Position numbers and translations under genes: made by a program
Notes under the pieces: model-generated
The model's input: the letters and a program-made list of their open reading frames with translations, nothing else
The model's database searches: none
What the model was told of the DNA's origin: nothing
Shown: in pieces, positions 10,301 through 19,500 of the stretch
How positions within the stretch are numbered: position 1 is the first letter of the stretch
Layout: each line of letters opens with the position of its first letter
From: Salinivenus iranica
Lineage (GTDB): Bacteria > Bacteroidota > Rhodothermia > Rhodothermales > Salinibacteraceae
Direction of reading: 5' to 3'
Assembly: GCA_002894665.1 (NCBI GenBank)
Contig: NCRB01000048.1
Location: 1-42,600, forward strand
DNA length: 42,600 nucleotides

Positions 10301-10603
10301 TACTCAAACGCCGAAATCTTCTCTCACGCGTTCAAGAACCTGGACCACGGCCCGCTGGTGGGGCAGCCCACGTTTGGGGCGGTCATCTCCACCGGGGCCG
10401 AAGGATTTATCGACGGGTCGTACGCCCGCATGCCGTTCCGCGGCTGGTACGTCTACCAGACAGACGAAAACATGGAGCACGGCCCGGCCCGCCCCGACGT
10501 CCGGGTGCAGAACCCCCCGGCCGTCAAGGCCACCGGCGAGGACCCGCAGCTGCGCCGCGCCGTCAACACGCTCCTCCAGCAGCTTGAGGAGGGCGGCGAG
10601 TAG
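7358..10603 (+). CDS. Tricorn-type protease, S41 family, secreted
   Basis: Encodes 1081 residues with a signal peptide (MIRYLLSFCVLLSLLVLPTAA, cleavage before QDTD). Tricorn proteases trim peptides. Order: N-terminal PD40/TolB-like beta-propeller blades (many S-P-D-G motifs, about 25-400), a second propeller (about 400-690), an acidic insert (about 545-575), the C1 helical domain, a PDZ domain (about 770-860, GRLGLELDPVDAGVEVQRVV) and the C2 S41 peptidase domain. Catalytic residues by analogy with Thermoplasma tricorn are Ser753-His754 in ELNASHMG, nucleophile Ser983 in ENSYSNAEIF and Glu1040 in NMEHG. The residue after the nucleophile is Asn, where archaeal tricorn has Asp. The export signal suggests periplasmic peptide degradation, unlike the cytoplasmic archaeal enzyme. 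Confidence 0.9.
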   Translation: MIRYLLSFCVLLSLLVLPTAAQDTDPFMRHPAVHPDGDRVAFSYQGDLWIVPTSGGRAERLTVHEAYEGEPRWRPDGSQIAFTSDRYGNDDLYVMEADGSTPERLTYHSTGDALGGWTPDGSLLFSTERTYVQAEWSSEIYEVSAEGGTPDRRLDAVGQSPRMSPDGRFIALERGYNDRGKKGYEGPADRDVWVYDTENDTYTRITTYEGNDHSPVWTGPRTLLYISEQSGTYNVHRQTITDQGATDGAAEAVTSFDEHGARALSASSDGSVIAFERKADVYVIENGGEPRMLDVTVPSDYRFSPTEQMEMTDGLRDYAVSPDGEQIALVLRGELFLMQNEPDAPRTTRLTEHAYRDRDVAWTSDSTLVFSSDRNGGQYDLYRLSSADPEHPGDLFDALQHEVTRLTDTPEDERVLAVAPDRSRLALRRGAMTGYGEGQLLTASLSADGLADETLLADGWNAPTDVAWSPDSDWLAYSQENLNFNSEVYVQRADGSGERVNVSQHPRGDSDPVWSPDGSKLGFTSDRSGGDNDIWFVWLQEEDWEKTERDWEALDDDQEEAADAEAESEDPVDVEIDLENIHDRLEHLTNMPGGEGDPVIGKDGDTFYFVGGRSPGPAGADSDVDLYSIQWDGSERTRLTERDVNPYGLRLSPDASQLLFTHTGGRLARVPTASKELERLPFAATMTVNHETERKQIFAELGRTLQQGFYDPDFHGDDWSALRETYRPWAMQASTTEDFQYVVNLMLGELNASHMGYGAGDRAETQEEETGRLGLELDPVDAGVEVQRVVPRSPADRETSTLREGDVITAVDGRSVADAPNFYALLEGTADEKLLLSVTGPEGEERTVRIRPTDDLGEELYREWVEERKELVEEYSNGRLGYIHVEGMNWESFEHFERELYASGHDKEGLVIDVRYNGGGWTTDYLMTVLNVRRHAYTVPRGATDSLEQNHTKFREHYPYGERLPYAAWTKPTAALANENSYSNAEIFSHAFKNLDHGPLVGQPTFGAVISTGAEGFIDGSYARMPFRGWYVYQTDENMEHGPARPDVRVQNPPAVKATGEDPQLRRAVNTLLQQLEEGGE

Positions 10604-10610
10604 GCACCGG

Positions 10611-10670
10611 CCGGACGGGGACTTTCCCGAGAATGCCCGCCGCCCGGGGAACGGACCGCTTCCCGTCCGG
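10611..10670 (+). terminator. Possible stem-loop after the tricorn protease gene
   Basis: CCGGACGGG (10611-10619) pairs with CCCGTCCGG (10662-10670) across a 42-base loop, starting 7 bases after the stop codon. Only a short A/T-containing stretch follows, so it is not a classical terminator. It may be an RNA-stabilising hairpin. Confidence 0.3.
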
Positions 10671-10720
10671 TCCAAAACACTTGGCTCGTCGCACTCCCCC
10701 ACGAATTGACTGCTCGCTCC

Positions 10721-11473
10721 ATGCCCGAGAACGTACAACTCCGCGCGTTGCTGTTCGACATGGACGGCGTCCTGGTGGACGTCTCGCGCTCCTACCGCCG
10801 CGCCATCGAGGAGACGGTTGAGCACTTCACCGGCCGGCAGATTGGCGAGAATGCCATTCAGCGCTACAAAAACTACGGCGGGTTTGAGGACGACTGGAAG
10901 CTCACCCACGCCATCATCACCGACACGGCGATGGAGGTCCCCCTGAGCCGCGTGATCGAGGAGTTTCAGGATCGCTACCGGGGCGACGACTGGGACGGGT
11001 TCATCAACGAAGAGCCGCCCCTGATCGATGACGAAACGCTCAACACGCTTCGCGGCGACGGCCACATCCTGGGCATCGTGACCGGGCGGCCCGAGGAAGA
11101 GGCCCAGTGGACGCTCGAGCATCGGAATTGGACGGACTACTTTCCCCTCCTGGTGGGCAAAGAGAAGCAGGGGGAGCGTCCCAAGCCCGACCCCTTTCCC
11201 CTGGAGCACTCCCTCACCATGCTCGCCGCTGCGGGCTGCGACCTGTCCCCCGAGGAGGTGGCCTATGTCGGCGACTCGGTCGACGACATGGAGGCTGCGC
11301 GCGAGGCCGGCATGTGGGCCATTGGGGTGGCGCCGCCCTACGTCGACGCCGCCGAGCACAAGCCCCTCCTGAAAGAAAAGGGGGCGCACGTGGTCATTGA
11401 GGACCCGAATGAACTCCCCGACGTGGCGGACACACTTGGGGAGCAGGCCGTGCTGGGGGCGTCCACGCGGTAG
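10721..11473 (+). CDS. HAD-superfamily hydrolase, subfamily IA
   Basis: Encodes 250 residues. HAD motif I is LLFDMDGVLVD (Asp13, Asp15). It is followed by a helical cap, motif II IVTGR, motif III PKPDPFPL with the conserved Lys, and motif IV YVGDSVDDMEAA. The VDVSRSYRRAIEETVEHFTG stretch resembles the group catalogued as TIGR01548 (HAD-SF-IA-hyp1), whose substrate is not established. Cytoplasmic. The ATG at 10721 was preferred to a TTG five codons upstream. It stands alone between the tricorn protease gene and a convergent OmpA-like lipoprotein. Confidence 0.85.
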   Translation: MPENVQLRALLFDMDGVLVDVSRSYRRAIEETVEHFTGRQIGENAIQRYKNYGGFEDDWKLTHAIITDTAMEVPLSRVIEEFQDRYRGDDWDGFINEEPPLIDDETLNTLRGDGHILGIVTGRPEEEAQWTLEHRNWTDYFPLLVGKEKQGERPKPDPFPLEHSLTMLAAAGCDLSPEEVAYVGDSVDDMEAAREAGMWAIGVAPPYVDAAEHKPLLKEKGAHVVIEDPNELPDVADTLGEQAVLGASTR

Positions 11474-11527
11474 CCGCCGTGGGGGCGACGTCTGGCCGGC
11501 CGAAGGACCGGAGAAACGAGCCGGCGG

Positions 11528-12064
11528 CTATGAGCCGTCCTCCACAACGATTTCGACGCGTCGGTTTTCGCGGCGTCCCTCCGGGGTCTCGTTCGGGCCG
11601 GTGGGCGAGCGGGGCCCGAAGGCCTCGATCTCCAGTCCCTCCGTGCGGATGCCATGCTCGGTATCAAGGTAGTGAGCCACGGCGGCCGCGCGCTGGGCCG
11701 ACAGGTACCAGTTGCTCGGATACGTATCCTGAAGCGTGGGGCCGATGGGCACGCTGTCGGTATAGCCCCGAATCCGAAACTCGGCGTTCGGGTACTGCTC
11801 CTGAATGGTCTGTGCGTGCCGGTCGAGGCGCTCCTTGGCGCTGTCGAAAAGCCACGCGCTGCCCGACGGAAAAAACACTGCGGGGTCGAGGGACGTCCCG
11901 CTCGACGAGGCCCGGAGCGAGTCCCGCAGGGCTTGTGCCTGGCGCTCCAGGCGTTGGTTGGCGCTTTCCAGCGAGTCGACTCGGCTCTGCAGGGCCGGGG
12001 CGGGGCTCTGCTGACAGCCCGCGAGCAAGACAAGAGCGAGAAACGACAGGGCGAGCGTGCGCAT
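11528..12064 (-). CDS. OmpA-domain peptidoglycan-binding lipoprotein
   Basis: Encodes 178 residues. A lipoprotein signal peptide with lipobox LLAGC puts the mature N-terminus at Cys17. A short coiled coil follows (about 25-50, SRVDSLESANQRLERQAQAL), then an OmpA/MotB-type domain (about 60-172). Diagnostic features are RIRGYTDSVPIG, NWYLSAQRAAAV, LEIEAFGPRSP and the C-terminal GRRENRRVEI, which includes the Asp/Arg positions that contact meso-diaminopimelate. It probably ties the outer membrane to the peptidoglycan, as Pal does. It has no Tol genes beside it, so it is not named pal. Confidence 0.9.
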   Translation of the reverse strand: MRTLALSFLALVLLAGCQQSPAPALQSRVDSLESANQRLERQAQALRDSLRASSSGTSLDPAVFFPSGSAWLFDSAKERLDRHAQTIQEQYPNAEFRIRGYTDSVPIGPTLQDTYPSNWYLSAQRAAAVAHYLDTEHGIRTEGLEIEAFGPRSPTGPNETPEGRRENRRVEIVVEDGS

Positions 12065-12371
12065 GAAATCAGGGCATCTGGAGGGGAGGGTGCACCGTCG
12101 ATGGTCGCCATTGGCGGCGGCGAATGCAAGATTCTCCCGGAAATCCCCCCGCGCTCAAGGCCTGGGGCAGGGGGAAGGGCCCCCGACGACCGGCCCGGAG
12201 GCGCCGTGCGTCGGGAGGGACGTCACGGGATCCTCGCACCGGCTTCACACTTGGAGAGGATCAACGGCGTCTTCGCCGGCTTTGCGAGGCCAATGCTTTG
12301 GTTATATCCCTGACCAGGGACGCACGCACGTCTTCTTTTCGGAATAGGGCCGCTCGACGCGCACGACGGCG
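12065..12371. other. Divergent intergenic region before the SulP gene
   Basis: The 307 bases between the OmpA-like lipoprotein and SulP contain no gene I can support. An A/T-richer patch near 12298-12308 (GGTTATATCC) precedes a short inverted repeat TCCCTG-AC-CAGGGA (12307-12320). Together these are a plausible but unproven promoter/operator for the transporter. Confidence 0.4.
12307..12320. promoter_or_regulatory. Short inverted repeat upstream of the SulP gene
   Basis: TCCCTG and CAGGGA are separated by AC, directly after an A/T-rich patch about 60 bases before the transporter start codon. Could be an operator; the arms are short enough to arise by chance. Confidence 0.25.
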
Positions 12372-14150
12372 ATGTGGAACCAACTCCTGGCCTGGGGGCG
12401 CGATGCCCTCTATATCACGCAGTGGGCCTCGGACTATTCGACGGACACGCTCAAGCAGGACGCCACGGCAGGCCTCACGGTGGGCGTGATGCTCATTCCG
12501 CAGGGGATGGCGTACGCCGTGATTGCGGGGGTGCCGCCCATCTACGGCCTCTACGCCGGGCTCGTGCCGCTGCTCACGTACCCGCTGTTTGGGAGCTCGC
12601 GACAGCTGGCCCTCGGCCCGGTCGCCATCGACATGCTGATTGTGGCCGCGGGGATCGGGGCGCTGGCCCAGGCAGGCACGGACCGGTACGTCGCCCTCGC
12701 CATCCTGCTCACGGCCCTGGTGGGGCTCTTGCAGATGGCCATGGGGGCGATGAAGCTCGGCTTTGTGGCCAATCTGCTATCGCGCCCGGTGATTGCGGGG
12801 CTCACCTCGGCGGCCTCGCTCATTATCGGAGCGAGTCAACTGGGCAACCTGCTGGGGGTGGAGCTCGGGCGGTCCCAGTACGTGCACGTGCTGCTGCGGG
12901 AGGCCGCACAGAACGCGGGAGAGGCCCATTTGCTCACCCTGGGCATCGGCCTCGCCTGCATCGCCGTCCTCGTGGGGCTTCCGCGCTGGCTTCCGCGCGT
13001 GCCCGAGGCATTGGTGGTGGTGGCCGGGGGCGCGCTGGCCGGGTGGTTCTTTGAGCTCGACCAGCTCGGGGTGGAGGTGATCGGGACGATCCCGACGGGG
13101 CTGCCGGGGCCCCAGGCCTGGTCCGTCAGCCTTTCGGAGTTGAACTCGCTGATCCCGGCCGCGGTGACCCTCGCCCTCGTCCAGTTCATGAAGGACATTT
13201 CGCTGGGGCGCATCTTTGCCACGCGACACGGCTACACGATCGACGCCAACCGGGAGCTGGTGGGCATCGGGGCGGGCAACTTTTTCGGCAGTCTGTTTCA
13301 GAGCATTCCCGCGTCGGGCAGTTTCTCGCGCTCGGCGGTGAACGACCAGGCCGGGGCCAAAAGTCCTCTGGCCAACGTGTTTGCGGCGGTCGTGGTGGCG
13401 CTCACGCTGCTTTTCCTAACGCCGCTCTTCTACTATCTCCCCATGCCGGTGCTGGCGGCCATCATCATCGTGGCCGGGGCGAGCCTCATCGACGTGCGGG
13501 AGCTGCGGATTCTCTTCAAGGCCCGGCGCCGCGACGGGTATATCGCCCTCTTCACGGCGGCCTGCACACTGTTTATTGGCATTCAGGAGGGGATTTTGCT
13601 CGGCATTGGGGCCTCGGTGGTGGCCGTTCTGTTCCGCATCAGCCGCCCCAATGTGGCCGAGCTGGGGCACGTGCCCGGCACGCGCCTCTTCCGCGACATG
13701 GAGCGGTTCGAGCAGGCGGTGCGCCTGAAGGACATCATGGTGCTGCGGGTCGACGCGTCCTTCTCGTTCGCCAACGCGGAGTACTTCAAGGACTTCATTC
13801 TGGAGAAGAGCGAGCGCGAGGGGCGGAATGTAGAGGTCGTGGTCGTGGACGGCAGCAGCATCAACGACCTCGACACGACAGCGATTGGGGCGCTCTCCTC
13901 CGTCGTCGAGACGCTGGAGGAGGAGGGGGTGGCGTTGCACCTGACGGGCCTCATTGGGCCGGTGCGCGAGACGGTGCGCCGCTCGGGCCTCTACGCCCTG
14001 ATGGGGGCCGAGCATTTTCACCTCGATCCCCACGAGGCCGTTGTGCGCGTGCTGGAGAAGTGGGACGGGGAGGACGGCGGCGACCGGGTGCGGCGCTACT
14101 TCGACACCACCGAGCCGGACAAGAAGGAGGCCACGCCCGCGGCGTCATAG
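12372..14150 (+). CDS. SulP-family anion transporter with STAS domain
   Basis: Encodes 592 residues. Members are inner-membrane sulfate, bicarbonate or other anion carriers (SLC26/SulP). The start of the transmembrane domain is diagnostic: [20 protein letters not shown] followed by [32 protein letters not shown]. Repeated hydrophobic segments run to about residue 430. A cytoplasmic STAS domain (about 449-560) contains [19 protein letters not shown]. The specificity cannot be read from sequence; no sulfate-assimilation or carbonic-anhydrase gene lies nearby. The start at 12372 gives a typical SulP N-terminus. It converges on the DUF2459-like gene with 21 bases between stops. Confidence 0.92.
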   Translation: [592 protein letters not shown]

Positions 14151-14171
14151 GACGAAAGGTCCGCAGCGGAT

Positions 14172-14834
14172 TCACTCGTCCGACCCCTGCTGGATGAGTG
14201 TGCCGCAGGCCTGTGCCTGGCGGAGTACCCGTCCGACGGTGAACGTCCAGCGGGGGGACGTGTCGCAGCCGGCGGCTTCCAGGGCCGCGGCGGCCCAGTG
14301 ATTGCAGTTGTTGAAGGCGTGGTAGGAGAGGCCGGATCGGTAAAACCGGCTGCCGGGATAAAAGCCGGGCTCCGACGCGGTCGAGTCCGCCGCAAACGAG
14401 TCCGCAATGAATTGGCCCAGCGCGTCGAGCTCGGAGGGGCCGACCGGAATGCGGACGATCGTGTTCTGCGGAAACGTCTCGGCGATCGCATCCGGCACGG
14501 GCACCACGTGCAGCACACTGCCGGTGGGCCAGAGGCCCGCGCGCATCACGCCCCAGAGGCCGCGCGTGTGGCCGGGGTAGTAGCGGGCCTCGCCCCATCC
14601 CACCTCCAACATCTGGGCCCCGGGGAACGTCCGGCCCGCGGGGCCCCACGTGCCCGGAATGTCGGAGCGGCGAAGGGCAATGCCGGCGTGCCAGCCGTGG
14701 CGCACCACGTAGATCGTGCTCGTGCTGTCGTCCGTGGCCTGGACCGTCTGGCGGGGCAGGTGGCAGCGCGTCCCCAGCACCAGTGCGTACAGCAGCAGAG
14801 CCAGTAGCGCCGCGGCGCCGGACCAGCGGGCCAT
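14172..14834 (-). CDS. DUF2459-like (TIGR02117) secreted protein
   Basis: Encodes 220 residues. The N-terminus has one hydrophobic segment (about 4-22), acting as a signal anchor or signal peptide. The body shows the family hallmarks STIYVVRHGWHAGI, MLEVGWGEARYYPG, and a late FNNCNHWAAAALEAAGC with conserved Asn, Cys and His. That combination resembles the DUF2459/TIGR02117 group, known from urease-region genes in some bacteria; its function is unknown. The H-G-W-H plus N-C-N-H pattern hints at a papain-like (NlpC/P60-related) fold, which is inference. The ATG at 14834 precedes the hydrophobic segment. Confidence 0.75.
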   Translation of the reverse strand: MARWSGAAALLALLLYALVLGTRCHLPRQTVQATDDSTSTIYVVRHGWHAGIALRRSDIPGTWGPAGRTFPGAQMLEVGWGEARYYPGHTRGLWGVMRAGLWPTGSVLHVVPVPDAIAETFPQNTIVRIPVGPSELDALGQFIADSFAADSTASEPGFYPGSRFYRSGLSYHAFNNCNHWAAAALEAAGCDTSPRWTFTVGRVLRQAQACGTLIQQGSDE

Positions 14835-14979
14835 AACGGAGGGGGCGGAGATGACGAACGGATGCGCAGCAGCCCGAACGGGGCGGGGCGGGCGAGGATT
14901 CCGTCTCCCGCGGATGCATTCGGGGCATCGGTTCGTTATCCTGCAGTCCCGATTGCTTTTTGCGCAGCCCCCCGCCGCC

Positions 14980-15468
14980 ATGATCCGTTCCGCCGCCCTC
15001 CGCGAGCACGTCCGTGCGCTCCTCACCGCCCGGCAGGCCCACGCCACGTTCGAGGACGCGGTCGCCAACCTGGACCCGTCGGCCCGCGGCGTGCGCCCCG
15101 AGGATCTGCCGTATTCGGTGTGGGAGCTGGTCGAACACCTGCGCCGCGCCCAGCGCGACATCCTCGACTACTGCCGTGACCCGGACTACGAGGCCGGCGA
15201 CTGGCCCGACGACTACTGGCCCGCGGCACCGGCCCCGTCCGGCGACACGACCTGGGCCGACAGCGTGGGGCAGGTGCAGCAGGACCGCGACGCGATGGTC
15301 GCACTCGTCATGGACGAAGGCCGCGACCTCTATGACACCGTCCCGTCCCACGACGAGCACACGTACCTGCGCCAGGCACTGCTCGTGGCCGACCACAACG
15401 CCTACCACATCGGCCAAATTGTGGCGGTGCGCCGCAGCCTGGGGGCCTGGCCGCCCGACAACACATAG
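14980..15468 (+). CDS. DinB-like four-helix protein
   Basis: Encodes 162 residues, mostly helical. The pattern fits the DinB/YfiT metal-binding four-helix fold: a first helix RSAALREHVRALLT, a His in WELVEHLRRAQRDIL, and the late DHNAYHIGQIVAVRRSLGAW with two further His residues. Those three histidines are the expected metal ligands. Members include thiol-dependent S-transferases (mycothiol, bacillithiol) and many uncharacterised proteins; the substrate is unknown. The ATG at 14980 was chosen because the first helix starts there. The frame is open upstream without homology-like content. Confidence 0.8.
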   Translation: MIRSAALREHVRALLTARQAHATFEDAVANLDPSARGVRPEDLPYSVWELVEHLRRAQRDILDYCRDPDYEAGDWPDDYWPAAPAPSGDTTWADSVGQVQQDRDAMVALVMDEGRDLYDTVPSHDEHTYLRQALLVADHNAYHIGQIVAVRRSLGAWPPDNT

Positions 15469-15600
15469 GCGACCGGGGCGCGGTTGACGGGAGGGGCGCA
15501 GACCCGGCCTGTCCCCCTCGCGTCGACCTACACAGCACTCGCCGGACGGAACCGCGGTCACCAGGACACGGCGCCTTTCTGGTTGTTGGGCCCGAGAAGA

Positions 15601-16224
15601 CTACTGCAGGAATCCTGTGCCGAAGAAGGCCCCGACCCCGGGCGATCGGAAGGCGCCCTCGATGGTTACGGCCCGCTCCGTCGGCTCGCCCCCGTCGCTG
15701 AATTCAAATGCGGTGCCCGACAGCGACAGGGTGCCGTCCAGGCGATCCGACTCCGAGCGACTCACGTCGATCGTGCCCTCTAGAATTTCGTAGACCGTTG
15801 CGGAGGACGAGGAGAGGTTTTCGTAGAGGACCATCGCAAATGTAGAACCACTGTCGAAGTCGTCGTCCGCGGTGGAGACCGCGTAGGAGCCGGTGCCGGG
15901 CCGCCCGGACTTGCGTACCGCCAGCCCGAAAAGACCGTCGGTGGCCCTGTTCTGTGAGAAGTCCTCGTCGTCCACGAAATATAGCACGAACCCCTCGACG
16001 CTCGTCTCCGGATCCGTGCCGGTGGCGAAGTATGCGAAGCCGTCGAGGCTCCGAGTGACTCCGTCCGCGTCCGTGACCGTGAAGGAGAACGTGTTGTCGA
16101 GGGCGGGCGGGTCGTCGGGGTCGGCGTCGGAACTGCCGCCCGAGTCGCAGGCCGCAAGGGGCAGGAGGACGAGGGACGCGAGAAGAAAGAAGAGCGGCAG
16201 TCGAAGCGGAGGCGAATGTCTCAT
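15601..16224 (-). CDS. Hypothetical lipoprotein
   Basis: Encodes 207 residues. The signal peptide ends in the lipobox LAAC (Cys at about 26). The following serine/aspartate-rich linker (DSGGSSDADPDDPP) is typical of surface or outer-membrane lipoproteins in this phylum. The rest is an acidic beta-rich domain with no motif I recognise. The start at 16224 places the charged n-region directly before the hydrophobic core. Upstream is a 355-base gap to uvrA, which is transcribed away from it. Confidence 0.7.
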   Translation of the reverse strand: MRHSPPLRLPLFFLLASLVLLPLAACDSGGSSDADPDDPPALDNTFSFTVTDADGVTRSLDGFAYFATGTDPETSVEGFVLYFVDDEDFSQNRATDGLFGLAVRKSGRPGTGSYAVSTADDDFDSGSTFAMVLYENLSSSSATVYEILEGTIDVSRSESDRLDGTLSLSGTAFEFSDGGEPTERAVTIEGAFRSPGVGAFFGTGFLQ

Positions 16225-16579
16225 GGGAGGGGCGGGACAAGAGGAGCTAAATGGTCTGATCACTCAAAATGAACGTTCTCTGCCCGGCGGATCCGCCCCG
16301 TTCTGCCTGGCGTGCCGTGCGCCGTCGGCGCAAATGACTGAACAGCAATGGAGGACGACTGGGCTGGTAAAGGAATCCGCAACGCCCCCGCAACATCTCT
16401 GAGGGTAAAGAGGGCACCCCCGCTGTTCTGGAAACGCCCATCCACCCCGACGGTGTAACCTTCTCTATCGAATACTGGCGTCTCCGCCCTGACGGAGTAC
16501 ACAACACGAAATACGCAATACGAGAATCCGGCAGGGCGTTCGACCGGAGCATACCCTCACGAAAGCTGCCTACCCCCGC
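16225..16579. other. Divergent intergenic region before uvrA
   Basis: I see no gene in these 355 bases. They contain a weak hairpin CTCCG / CGGAG (16482-16497) and an A/T-richer stretch near 16500-16525 that could be part of the uvrA promoter. I could not recognise a LexA-type operator, though the SOS box of this lineage is not known to me. Confidence 0.4.
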
Positions 16580-19500
16580 ATGCCCGAGCACATCACGATC
16601 CGCGGCGCACGCGAGAACAACCTCCAGGCCGTCGACCTCGACATTCCCCGCAACCGGCTCGTCGTAGTCACCGGCGTGTCGGGCTCCGGCAAGTCGAGCC
16701 TCGCGTTCGACACCATCTTTGCCGAGGGGCAGCGGCGCTACATGGAGAGCCTGAGCGCCTACGCCCGCCAGTTCCTGGAGATGATGGAGCGGCCCGAAAT
16801 CGACTACATCGACGGCCTCTCGCCCGTCATCTCCATCGAGCAGAAGACCGTGAGCGGCAACCCGCGCTCCACCGTCGGCACCGTCACCGAGGTGTACGAC
16901 TTCCTGCGCCTGCTCTACGCCCGCGCCGCCACGGCGTACTCGTACGAAACCGGCAACAAGATGCGGCAGCAGAGCGACGACGAGATTGTGGATGGCCTCC
17001 TCGATTTTCCCGAGGGCACGCGCCTGCAGATCCTGGCGCCCGTGGTGCGGGGGCGCAAGGGCCACTACCGCGAGCTCTTCGAGCAGACCTCCGCCCAGGG
17101 CTTCGAGCGGTTTCGGGTGGACGGCGAGATGCGCGTCTACGAGGAGGGGATGAAGCTGGAGCGCTACGAGACGCACGACGTGGAGGTGGTCATCGACCGC
17201 CTCGCCATCAAGGACGGCATCCGCTCGCGCGTGAGCCAGTCGGTCGAAACGGCGCTGGAGATGGGCGGCGGCACCCTCATCGCGAACGTGGTGGACGGGC
17301 CCGACGGCGTGGAGACGGGCGACCACCTCTTCAGCCGCGACCTCGTGGACCCCGAGACGGGCCTCTCCTACGAGGACCCGTCGCCGAACATGTTCTCCTT
17401 CAACACGCCCTACGGGGCGTGCCCGACGTGCGAGGGGCTGGGCACGACGAACGAGGTCGATCCCCAGCTCGTCATCCCCCATCCGCAGAAAACGATCAAC
17501 GAGGGGGCGTTGGCCCCGCTCGGCGAGCCCCGCGACATCTGGATCTTCAACCAGCTCGAGGCGGTGGCCGAGGCGTACGGCTTCGACTTCGACACGCCGA
17601 TCGAGGACCTGTCCGACGCACAACGGGACGTCATTCTGGAGGGGGCGGGCGACGAGCAGTTCGACATCACCTACGGCTACAAGGGCCGCGAGGTGCGCTA
17701 CAAGCACCGCTTCGGCGGGCTGTACGAACACATCTGGCACACCTACGAGAACACGAGCTCGTCGAAGAAGCGGCGGCGGGCCGAGTCGTTCATGCGCGAG
17801 ATGGACTGCCCCGAGTGTGGGGGCGGGCGCCTCAAGAAAGAGAGCCTCCACTACCGCATCGGCGACCGGTCGATTGCCGACCTGGCCCGGATGGACCTCA
17901 CCCAGCTGCGCGAATTTGTGGAGGACCTCCCGTTCGACACCGAGCGGCAGGAGCGCATCGGGGCGCCGATCGTGAAGGAGGTGCGCGAGCGGCTCGACTT
18001 TCTGATCGGGGTGGGCGTGGGCTACCTCACGCTCGACCGCCCGGCGCGCACCCTCAGCGGAGGCGAGAGCCAGCGCATCCGCCTCGCCACGCAGGTGGGC
18101 ACCCAGCTCACCGGCGTCCTGTACGTGCTCGACGAGCCCACCATCGGCCTCCACCCGCGCGACAACGATCGCCTCATCGAGAGCCTCAAAAGCCTGCGCG
18201 ACCTCGGCAACTCGGTTCTCGTGGTGGAGCACGACCGCGACATGATCGAGGCCGCGGACCACGTGATCGACCTCGGCCCCGGCGCGGGCATCCACGGCGG
18301 GCACGTCATCACCACCGGCCCGCCCTCCGTCCTCACCGTCGACCCCACAGAACCTGTCCCGAACGGGCAAGACGATCCGCAGGCCCGTTCCGCCGGAACA
18401 GGCACCACGGGAAATGGCAATCCAGATCGGCTCGTCGAGATCGAAGACAACGGCGTGGCGCGCCAGCAGGTGGCCGAGCGCGCGGCGGCCTACGACAGCG
18501 ACCACTACGACTTCCGGAGCTTTACCGCCGCCTACCTGCAGGGCGAGCGCGTCATTCCGCTCCCCGACGAGCGGCGCGACGGCACGGGCGAGTCGATCAC
18601 GCTCCGGGGGGCCTCCGGTCACAACTTGAAGGAGCAGGACGTGGACGTTCCGCTAGGCAAATTCATCTGCGTGACCGGCGTCAGCGGCTCCGGCAAGTCG
18701 ACGCTCGTCAATCAGACCCTCTTTCCCATCCTGCACCGCGAATACCACGACGCCAAGACGGTGCCCCTGCCGTACGACAAGGTCGAGGGCCTGGAGCACG
18801 CCGACAAGGTCATCGAGATCGACCAGCAGCCCATCGGTCGTACGCCGCGCTCCAACGCGGCCACCTACACGAAGCTGATGGATTCCCTCCGCAACCTCTT
18901 CGCCAAGTTGCCGGAGGCCGAGATCCGCGGCTACACCAAGAGCCGCTTCAGCTTCAACACCGACCCCGGCCGCTGCGACAAGTGCGGCGGGACCGGCACG
19001 GTGACCCTCGAGATGAATTTCCTGCCGGATGTGGACGTGACCTGCGACGAGTGCGACGGCCAGCGCTACGGGCCCGAGACGCTGGAGGTGGAGTACAAGG
19101 GCAAGAACATCGCCGAGGTGCTGGACCTGACCGTCGCCGAGGCCCTGGATTTCTTCGAAAACCAGCCGCGCCTGATGCGCACCCTCCGGACGCTCGACGC
19201 GGTGGGGCTCGGCTACCTCACGCTCGGCCAGCCCTCGACCACTCTGAGCGGCGGGGAGGCCCAGCGCGTGAAACTGTCGAAGGAGCTCTCGCGCCCCGGC
19301 ACGGGCGACACAATCTACATCCTCGACGAGCCGACCACCGGTATGCACTTCGAGGACGTGCGCCACCTCCTCAACGTCCTCCACGGGCTGGTCGACGAGG
19401 GCAACACGGTGATCGTCATTGAGCACAACATGGACATCATCAAGCAGGCCGACCACCTCATCGACCTCGGGCCGGGGGGCGGGCGCCACGGCGGCGAGAT

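Noticed and set aside
16247-18622. A 791-residue leftward frame antisense to uvrA
   Set aside because: Opposite the conserved UvrA modules; its composition is that of a mirrored coding strand.
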